Below, in pieces: positions 21,904 through 26,711 of a stretch of 26,711 nucleotides of DNA (position 1 is its first letter; the number at the start of each line of letters is the position of its first letter). The stretch comes from an uncultured Candidatus Melainabacteria bacterium (GTDB taxonomy: Bacteria; Cyanobacteriota; Vampirovibrionia; Gastranaerophilales; Gastranaerophilaceae): assembly GCA_934675685.1 (NCBI GenBank), contig CAKURL010000020.1:1-26711 (forward strand). The letters are read 5' to 3'. The notes beneath the pieces are model-generated. The model made no database searches and was not told the DNA's origin. It saw nothing but the letters and a program-made list of their open reading frames with translations. Both the position numbers and the translations under genes were made by a program.

Positions 21904-22984
21904 TTCAATGTTTGAAAAAGTTGAACGCATTGAAAAGCGTTATCAAGAATTAGGGCAATTGGTTCAAAAGCCCGAAATTATTCAAGATTATGAAAAATTC
22001 CGTGATTTATCAAAACAAAGAAAAACCATGGAAGAAACAGTAAACATTTATTATAAATATAAAGAAGCAAAAGAAGCAATTGAATCCGCAAAAGAGCTTA
22101 TCCATGGCGAAAAAGACACGGATATGAAAGAATATTTAAACAACGAAATTAAAGAAAACGAAGCAAAAATCGAAGAATTTGAACAAAAGTTGAAAGTTCT
22201 TTTGCTCCCAAGAGACCCGATGGACGAGAAAGACATTATGCTTGAAATCAGGGGCTCGGCAGGAGGAGACGAAGCAAATATTTTTGCAGGCGACTTGATG
22301 AGAATGTATTTAAGATATGCTCAAACAAAAGGTTGGCAGACAAAAATCTTGTCGATTAATGAATGTGAAGCAGGTGGCGTTTCTGAAGTCGTTATTTCAA
22401 TCAAAGGTGACGCTGTGTATTCTCAATTGAAATATGAATCAGGTGTACACAGGGTTCAAAGGGTTCCTCAAACAGAATCTCAAGGAAGAGTCCATACTTC
22501 GACTGCTACTGTTGCGGTTATGCCTGAAGTTGATGATGTCGAAATTGAAATCAGACCGGAAGACATTGAAATGTCCACAGCTCGCTCTGGGGGCGCTGGC
22601 GGACAAAACGTAAACAAGGTTGAAACTGCAGCTCGCTTGTTCCACAAACCTACTGGGATTATGATTTTCTGTACAGAAGAACGTTCCCAACTTCAAAACA
22701 AAGAAAGAGCTATGCAAATTTTAAAAGCAAAGCTATATGACATGGAAGTTCAAAAACAAATGCAAGAAGTGACCGACCTTCGTCGTTCTCAGGTGGGAAC
22801 TGGAGATAGGTCTGAAAGAATTAGAACTTATAATTTTCCACAAGGCCGCTTGACTGACCATAGAATAGGTCAAAACCTAGACGTCAGAGAAGTCATTGAA
22901 GGAAATTTGGATAAATTAATCAACATGTTGATTGAATATGACCAAAAGATGAAAATGGAAAAATTGGCTGAAGCAGGCGAATAG
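21896..22984 (+). CDS. prfA: Peptide chain release factor 1
   Basis: Releases nascent chains at UAA and UAG codons. The PxT codon-recognition tripeptide is PQT (191-193, in RVPQTESQGRVHTS), which is the RF1 rather than the RF2 (SPF) type. The peptidyl-hydrolysis GGQ is at 235-237 in ARSGGAGGQNVNKVE. The N-terminal helical domain and LEIRGSAGGDEANIFAGDL are as expected. The ATG at 21896 overlaps thyX by 8 nt; a second ATG at 21908 (MFEKVERIEKRY) resembles the start of many homologues and cannot be excluded. GGAAGGG lies 12 nt upstream. The gene for the RF1 methylase prmC, a common neighbour, is not next to it. Ends at a hairpin terminator. Confidence 0.97.
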   Translation: MDNSMFEKVERIEKRYQELGQLVQKPEIIQDYEKFRDLSKQRKTMEETVNIYYKYKEAKEAIESAKELIHGEKDTDMKEYLNNEIKENEAKIEEFEQKLKVLLLPRDPMDEKDIMLEIRGSAGGDEANIFAGDLMRMYLRYAQTKGWQTKILSINECEAGGVSEVVISIKGDAVYSQLKYESGVHRVQRVPQTESQGRVHTSTATVAVMPEVDDVEIEIRPEDIEMSTARSGGAGGQNVNKVETAARLFHKPTGIMIFCTEERSQLQNKERAMQILKAKLYDMEVQKQMQEVTDLRRSQVGTGDRSERIRTYNFPQGRLTDHRIGQNLDVREVIEGNLDKLINMLIEYDQKMKMEKLAEAGE

Positions 22985-22992
22985 CTTTAGTT

Positions 22993-23448
22993 TTAAAGTT
23001 CTTCAAAATTTTTTAAAGGTCTCGAAGAGACCTTTTTTAATACTTCTTCAAAGTTTTCTATGGGCTCAAACCTGTATCCGCAGCCGTCTTTTAAAGCTGC
23101 CCCCATTTTAAAGATGTCCTCTTGTGGATAATTTTTGCAAATGGAACATCTTCTTTTGTGGTCTTTACAAAGCCTTTTTTCTTTGTCAAATTTGTTGCAT
23201 TCAAAAATCAGCCCAAAATCGTCTTTAGAGATAGCTGAAATATAATGATAAAAAGGATAAGAGCTCGTTTTTTGCAGTTCAAAAAATTCTTCTTTTGTTT
23301 TTATGATTTTGCCTGCATGAAAAATATAAATATTTTCGCAGCAGCAGCCGCATTTTTTGCATTCGCCAAATCTGTAATAGCGCTTTTTCAAAATGATTTT
23401 ATAATAAAATTTTTTAATTTTTTCAATTAATTTCTTGAGTAACATCAT
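22993..23448 (-). CDS. YkgJ-family cysteine cluster protein
   Basis: 151-aa cysteine-rich protein with a very basic N-terminus (MMLLKKLIEKIKKFYYKIIL). Ten cysteines include the CxxCxCCC cluster ECKKCGCCCENI (Cys30, 33, 35, 36, 37), then Cys84 in FECNKFD, Cys94 in RLCKDH, Cys101 and Cys104 in RRCSICKNYPQE, and Cys123 in DGCGYRFEP. This is the PF03692/YkgJ arrangement (CxxCxxCC ... C ... C ... C-x-x-YP), thought to hold zinc or iron; function in cells is unclear. Its start overlaps the upstream 112-aa gene by 26 nt. Its last codons contain the hairpin that terminates prfA from the other strand. Confidence 0.85.
   Translation of the reverse strand: MMLLKKLIEKIKKFYYKIILKKRYYRFGECKKCGCCCENIYIFHAGKIIKTKEEFFELQKTSSYPFYHYISAISKDDFGLIFECNKFDKEKRLCKDHKRRCSICKNYPQEDIFKMGAALKDGCGYRFEPIENFEEVLKKVSSRPLKNFEEL
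23015..23038 (+). terminator. prfA terminator embedded in the convergent coding region
   Basis: 9-bp perfect stem AAAGGTCTC (23015-23023) / GAGACCTTT (23027-23035) with loop GAA and a T tract to 23038. It lies 30 nt after the prfA stop, inside the 3' end of the YkgJ-type gene on the other strand, where it encodes KVSSRPLK. Confidence 0.88.
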
Positions 23449-23761
23449 TTATAAAATCGCTATTGCCTAATAGTTCGTTTAAAATATCGTCTTTAAAAAG
23501 CTCCAAATTGTCGTCTAGCGCTTTTGAGACAACCAAAGAGTTTGCTTCTTTTTCGTCTGTTTCCATTAAAATATTGGAAAAAGTTTTAATATCTTCTTCT
23601 CTTTGATATTTTTCAAATGCCAAAGAAGATATCTCCGATTGGTCGACAAAGTAGTTTTTGTCTCGTTCTATTGGGCTTTGCGTGCCCTCTAGCGAAATTC
23701 TATCCAAACTATGACTTTGCGTGATTAACTCTGAACTTGAATTTTGAATTTTATCCAGCAT
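23423..23761 (-). CDS. Acidic hypothetical protein (112 aa)
   Basis: Not recognised. MLDKIQNSSSELITQSHSLD begins a Ser/Glu/Asp-rich, probably disordered N-terminal half; the C-terminal half (about 55-112) is helical and acidic with DDILNELLGNSDFINDVTQE. No membrane segment, signal peptide or cysteine. AGGG precedes the ATG by 5 nt. It overlaps the start of the YkgJ-type gene by 26 nt, so the two are probably co-transcribed. A 63-nt gap separates it from the LOG-family gene upstream. Gene-like codon use and the ribosome site support it. Confidence 0.65.
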   Translation of the reverse strand: MLDKIQNSSSELITQSHSLDRISLEGTQSPIERDKNYFVDQSEISSLAFEKYQREEDIKTFSNILMETDEKEANSLVVSKALDDNLELFKDDILNELLGNSDFINDVTQEIN

Positions 23762-23824
23762 ATATCCCTAAGTCTATTTATTCTATAGTTATATTTTACT
23801 ACAATTTTCATTTTTTAAACTATA

Positions 23825-24445
23825 CTAAAGGTTGATTTTTTCGCCGTTATGAAGCTTTTTGTCTAAATAATTTAAATCATTTTCTTTGTAATTTTTTAAA
23901 TATTCGATTGCTTCTTTTGGTGTTTTTGCGACAAAATAAATCTCTCTTGATTCTTTTGAGGCAAATTTTTTCTCTATAATTTCGTTAAAAAATTCAACAA
24001 GTTTTGTGTAAAAACCGTTTGTGTTTAAAAGAATAATAGGTTTTTTGTTGTAGCCAAGCTGTTTTTGAACTATCATCTCGCTTAATTCTTCTAATGTTCC
24101 AAAGCCACCGGCTAAAGCTATGACCGCTTGCGATAATTCGTCCATCTTGGCTTTTCTTTCTCTCATGCCTTTAGTTAAGATGAATTTTGTACAATCTCCT
24201 TCTTTTATTCCTAAATTATAAAGTTTTTCAGGCATTACGCCTATGATATCTGCGCCATTTAGCCTTGAAGCATTAGTGGCTTCTCCCATAAGCCCAAGGT
24301 TAGAGCCTCCATAGACCACATTAAAGCCATTTTGCGCCAACAATTTTCCCATCATATAAGCGTCGTCAAAATAGACTTTGTCGATATAGTCGCAAGAACT
24401 TGCAAAAACGCACACATTTTCAATTTTATTTAAATTTTTTTCCAT
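23825..24445 (-). CDS. LOG-family nucleotide 5'-monophosphate phosphoribohydrolase
   Basis: 206-aa Rossmann-fold protein of the LOG/TIGR00730 family, which cleaves the N-glycosidic bond of (cytokinin) riboside 5'-monophosphates. Family motifs are present: VVYGGSNLGLMGEAT (43-57), GMRERKAKMDELSQAVIAL (93-111) and AGGFGTLEELSEM (112-124; the usual PGGxGTxxE has Ala for Pro). The conserved arginine and the GGxGTxxE glutamate (Glu120) expected for catalysis are kept. Many bacterial members act on purine nucleotides and are better seen as housekeeping enzymes than as cytokinin producers. The ATG directly follows the stop of the glycosyltransferase gene with no gap, so translation is coupled. Confidence 0.9.
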   Translation of the reverse strand: MEKNLNKIENVCVFASSCDYIDKVYFDDAYMMGKLLAQNGFNVVYGGSNLGLMGEATNASRLNGADIIGVMPEKLYNLGIKEGDCTKFILTKGMRERKAKMDELSQAVIALAGGFGTLEELSEMIVQKQLGYNKKPIILLNTNGFYTKLVEFFNEIIEKKFASKESREIYFVAKTPKEAIEYLKNYKENDLNYLDKKLHNGEKINL

Positions 24446-25402
24446 TTATCTCTCGTTTCTTTTTTTCTGATTTTTAAAAATTAAGTAGAATAAATAAGGC
24501 GATTTTATTAAAAATTTTAGCTTTAATTTGTCTAATAACAATATTCTATCGTCAAAATAAAAATTTTCTAATTCATAATTTTTAAAAATAAAAGCCATTC
24601 TTTTAATGAAGTCCAGTTTTTCTTCTTTTTTAAGCCTTAAAAATTTCCAAAAATAAGCTCTAAATTCAAACAAAATTTTGTTTGGAAGAAAATCCCTCAG
24701 CTGAAAATTTTGATTTAAAAAATTATTAATTTCATCAAATTCTAAAAATATTTCGTTTATTTTACTTAAAGAATTTATGCTTGAAGCCTCGTTCTCGTCT
24801 ATTCTATAGTTATAAAGGGGCGAATTTATAAGCTTTATTTTATTTACCAAGCACATCGTCTTAAAATGGAATGAAGTGTCTTGAAAGCTTGCGCCTTGAG
24901 TGTTTAAAAAGCGAATTTCGTTTTTGTCCAGAAAAGATTTTTTATATAGCGCGCTCCAAATACTTGGCTTTATCAAAACAAGGCTTTCTTTTTCGCCATT
25001 AAAGTTTTTGTTTAGGTCATAAGTTTTAAAAATTTTACCCGATTTAATAAAATTGAAGCTCGATTTTATGATTTCATATTCTTCAAAATATTTTGACATT
25101 ATGGAAAGCGCGTTTTTTTCGAGCCAATCGTCCGCTTCTAAAATTCCTATGAATTCCCCTTTTGCCCTTGAAAGCGCTATATTTAAGCTATTTCCGTAGC
25201 CTGTATTTCTTTTGTTTATGATTTTTATTCTTTTGTCTTGTTTTTGCATTGCTTTTATGACAGCCAAAGATCTATCTTTTGAGCCATCATTTATAACAAT
25301 AATTTCTATATCTTTAAAAGTTTGCTCGAGCGCGCTTTTCAAGCATTTTTTTATAGTTTTTTCGCAATTATAAACAGGAATTAAAATCGAAATTTTTGGC
25401 AT
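24446..25402 (-). CDS. Glycosyltransferase family 2
   Basis: 318-aa inverting GT-A glycosyltransferase. MPKISILIPVYNCEKTIKKC starts the nucleotide-binding fold, with VINDGSKDRS (36-45) and the metal-binding EADDWL (89-94, a DxD equivalent). The family ED/QD general-base region is probably near GASFQDTSFHF. There is no long hydrophobic helix, but a basic C-terminus (KLKFLIKSPYLFYLIFKNQKKR) could bind the membrane. Donor and acceptor are unknown; surface polysaccharide or LPS decoration is the usual role and fits kdsD elsewhere in the window. In an operon: 2 nt after the secreted-protein gene and directly joined to the LOG gene. Confidence 0.9.
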   Translation of the reverse strand: MPKISILIPVYNCEKTIKKCLKSALEQTFKDIEIIVINDGSKDRSLAVIKAMQKQDKRIKIINKRNTGYGNSLNIALSRAKGEFIGILEADDWLEKNALSIMSKYFEEYEIIKSSFNFIKSGKIFKTYDLNKNFNGEKESLVLIKPSIWSALYKKSFLDKNEIRFLNTQGASFQDTSFHFKTMCLVNKIKLINSPLYNYRIDENEASSINSLSKINEIFLEFDEINNFLNQNFQLRDFLPNKILFEFRAYFWKFLRLKKEEKLDFIKRMAFIFKNYELENFYFDDRILLLDKLKLKFLIKSPYLFYLIFKNQKKRNER

Positions 25403-25404
25403 TT

Positions 25405-26238
25405 TTAAATATTTGCTTCCAAAGTTTCATAATAAACAGTATAAATTTCGTTTGTCGAAAATCTAGCATGCCCGCCATGGATTGGGACAAAAACAAACCC
25501 TGCTACATAAAAAGCGAAGTTTCCTGCTTGGTACAATGGATATACCCAAATGGAGCGGTTTGCGCCGGTTTTTTTAATACTTCCGTAAAAAACGATGTTT
25601 GGGTTTGAATCAACAAAGAAATTATCCACAACAACGCTTTCAGGCACTCCCATCTTGTCTGAAGAAGAGATAGTTTCCACTCTGCCTGTGATTTTGGTGC
25701 CTTTTGGGAGTTTGTTTTTCCCTAAAGTAAAATCTTTAATTGTGAAAAAGCTCAAAAATTGCCCTTCTTTGGAATTTTTGTCTGCTTTAAAATTCTTATC
25801 TATTTTTATTAAAATAGGAATTTGTTTTTTTGTGAAATCATATTTTGCCTTTGTTCTGATTTTTGTGATTTTAGTGAATTTTTTGGCTTTTTTAATGAAA
25901 TCGTCCTCGATTATGTTTTTTGCGTTTTTATCTTTTTTGCCGTTTGAAATTCCATCAGAATTTTTTGAAATAAAGTCTGAATTAATAAGCTCGTCTTGGA
26001 TTTTGTCCTCCAAGACGTTAAATTTAGTGGCTCTTAATTTAAGGGCTGTTTCAAAAGAATTTATGCTATCTAAAAGTTCGTCTTTTATTTCTTCTTTTTC
26101 GGGTGAAATTTTTGCTGCTTTTTGAGCATTTTTGCTTAAAAGAATATCCTCAATTTCGTCACAAAAACCTTGGCTTTGGCAAAAATTCGCCAAAATCAAA
26201 GAAAAAATTATGAAGAAGTATTTGAATTTTTTTAGCAT
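25405..26238 (-). CDS. Secreted protein of unknown function (277 aa)
   Basis: Begins MLKKFKYFFIIFSLILANFC with a Sec signal peptide (basic n-region, hydrophobic core about 8-18); cleavage is likely between 18 and 26. A Cys at 20 is not in a good lipobox (LANFC), so lipoprotein status is doubtful. Residues 27-130 are helical, charged and Lys/Asp/Ser rich. Residues 135-277 look beta-rich, with LPKGTKITGRVETISSSDKM (177-196), SVVVDNFFVD, a glycine-containing hydrophobic stretch (239-253) and TNEIYTVYYETL at the end. The KGT-x-I-x-G-x-V pattern occurs in several periplasmic beta-domains, but no family is claimed. It begins 1 nt after the stop of the M48-type gene, which suggests a joint envelope role. 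Confidence 0.75.
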   Translation of the reverse strand: MLKKFKYFFIIFSLILANFCQSQGFCDEIEDILLSKNAQKAAKISPEKEEIKDELLDSINSFETALKLRATKFNVLEDKIQDELINSDFISKNSDGISNGKKDKNAKNIIEDDFIKKAKKFTKITKIRTKAKYDFTKKQIPILIKIDKNFKADKNSKEGQFLSFFTIKDFTLGKNKLPKGTKITGRVETISSSDKMGVPESVVVDNFFVDSNPNIVFYGSIKKTGANRSIWVYPLYQAGNFAFYVAGFVFVPIHGGHARFSTNEIYTVYYETLEANI

Positions 26239-26239
26239 A

Positions 26240-26711
26240 TCAATATTTGTAATTTATCGTTTTATTTGAATTATTTTCCACTTTTTCTAATAACATCATT
26301 CTATTTTCCCTTGAAGTTAATAAGAAATTTTGATAGTAGATGTTGTTTGAATAAGGGTTATCAATCAAAGCTGCTGGGTATTTTGTATAGATATATTCAT
26401 AAATTTTCATCATTCTTCTTGAAGCTAAAGAGTGGTTTGAGAAGATATCGTATCTATATTGTTTTTGGAGTTTGTTCATAATTGTGATGATTGCAAGAGG
26501 GTTGTAGCCTGCGTTTATCACGATGTCTACCGCCATTTTGTCGGCTTTTTCGTCATATTTATTTGGAGCAACCCAATAATTTAAGATTGAAATATAGCCT
26601 CTAAAAATGCCTTCATAAGTATCTATGCCATGCGCTATTTGGTGCGCTAAAAGCCCAGCTAGTTCGTCATCAGAATCTAGATAAGGGATTACATCTGGCT
26701 TTAGCCAAATT
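26240..26711 (-). CDS. M48-type metallopeptidase fragment with HQxxH (5' part outside window)
   Basis: The frame is open from the window edge (codon start at 26710) to TGA at 26240, about 156 residues. DDELAGLLAHQIAHGIDTYEG is the M48 zinc helix, but the catalytic glutamate of HExxH is Gln (CAA in place of GAA). The third ligand region is NKYDEKADKMAVDIVINAGY with the ExxAD motif, followed by NPLAIITIMNKL as in other M48/BepA-like proteins. The later conserved SxHP-x-x-x-R becomes FSNHSLASRRMMKI. So zinc binding looks possible while normal catalysis should be lost. Periplasmic or membrane location cannot be judged without the N-terminus. This is the only TGA stop in the window. Last in a set of tightly spaced genes leading to the secreted protein. 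Confidence 0.8.
   Translation of the reverse strand, partial: IWLKPDVIPYLDSDDELAGLLAHQIAHGIDTYEGIFRGYISILNYWVAPNKYDEKADKMAVDIVINAGYNPLAIITIMNKLQKQYRYDIFSNHSLASRRMMKIYEYIYTKYPAALIDNPYSNNIYYQNFLLTSRENRMMLLEKVENNSNKTINYKY

Noticed and set aside
25595..26125. 176-codon plus-strand frame resembling a hydrophobic membrane protein
   Set aside because: It is antisense to the secreted-protein gene. The hydrophobicity is the mirror image of the Lys/Asp/Glu-rich minus-strand protein.
26240..26242. UGA recoding, because only one TGA stop occurs among 29 ends
   Set aside because: The TGA of the M48-type gene is followed 1 nt later by the next start codon, so it acts as a stop. Rare TGA is expected in an AT-rich genome.

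Overview
This is an AT-rich bacterial chromosome segment, densely packed with ordinary core genes. No phage, insertion sequence, integrase or CRISPR array was seen. The gene set points to a flagellated, Gram-negative-type (diderm) anaerobe: KdsD implies Kdo/LPS, and FlaG, FliS and a FliT-like protein imply a flagellar filament. TrmFO, the flavin thymidylate synthase ThyX, a stand-alone glycyl-tRNA synthetase alpha chain and many short anonymous proteins are also present. The combination resembles uncultured gut Vampirovibrionia/Melainabacteria (Gastranaerophilales), but that assignment is inference from gene style, not from a marker alignment. Stops are 22 TAA, 6 TAG and 1 TGA among the 29 genes whose ends are visible.

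Layout. 1-2618: ispA (cut by the window edge) and rsgA on the minus strand, a 67-codon plus-strand ORF, and rnhA (minus). 2675-7823: a plus-strand operon of aroF (DAHP synthase), glyQ and two tandem paralogous amino-acid permeases. 7824-9055: a minus-strand flagellar operon flaG-fliS-fliT-like, abutting the permease stop codon. 9180-10866: a protein with MshEN-like repeats, translationally coupled to an AnsA/class-3-type asparaginase, ending in a hairpin terminator. 10930-14503: an FtsB/DivIC-like protein, a small antisense ORF, trmFO and pepA. 14522-15946: a 474-aa minus-strand protein with a possible papain-like Cys/His/Asp arrangement. 16080-18751: kdsD and a uvrC that lacks the usual C-terminal helix-hairpin-helix. 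18827-18897: tRNA-Cys(GCA) with its own promoter and terminator. 19007-22984: lepA (minus), rpmE, thyX and prfA. 22993-26711: a minus-strand run of an M48-type peptidase fragment with HQxxH instead of HExxH, a secreted protein, a GT2 glycosyltransferase, a LOG-family hydrolase, a 112-aa unknown and a YkgJ-type cysteine-cluster protein.

Two patterns recur. First, several housekeeping genes (rsgA, rnhA, the FtsB-like gene, trmFO, lepA) have a good -10 hexamer ending only 6-7 nt before the ATG and no Shine-Dalgarno, so they should give leaderless mRNAs. Others (aroF, pepA, thyX, rpmE, uvrC, kdsD) have clear Shine-Dalgarno sites. Second, neighbouring genes are often joined by an identical 8-nt overlap of the form ATG-NN-TAR (ispA/rsgA, the MshEN-like/asparaginase pair, thyX/prfA), which suggests translational coupling.

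No stretch longer than 300 bases lacks a gene. The longest plus-strand gap (11380-11657) holds a plausible 52-aa gene on the minus strand and the trmFO promoter.
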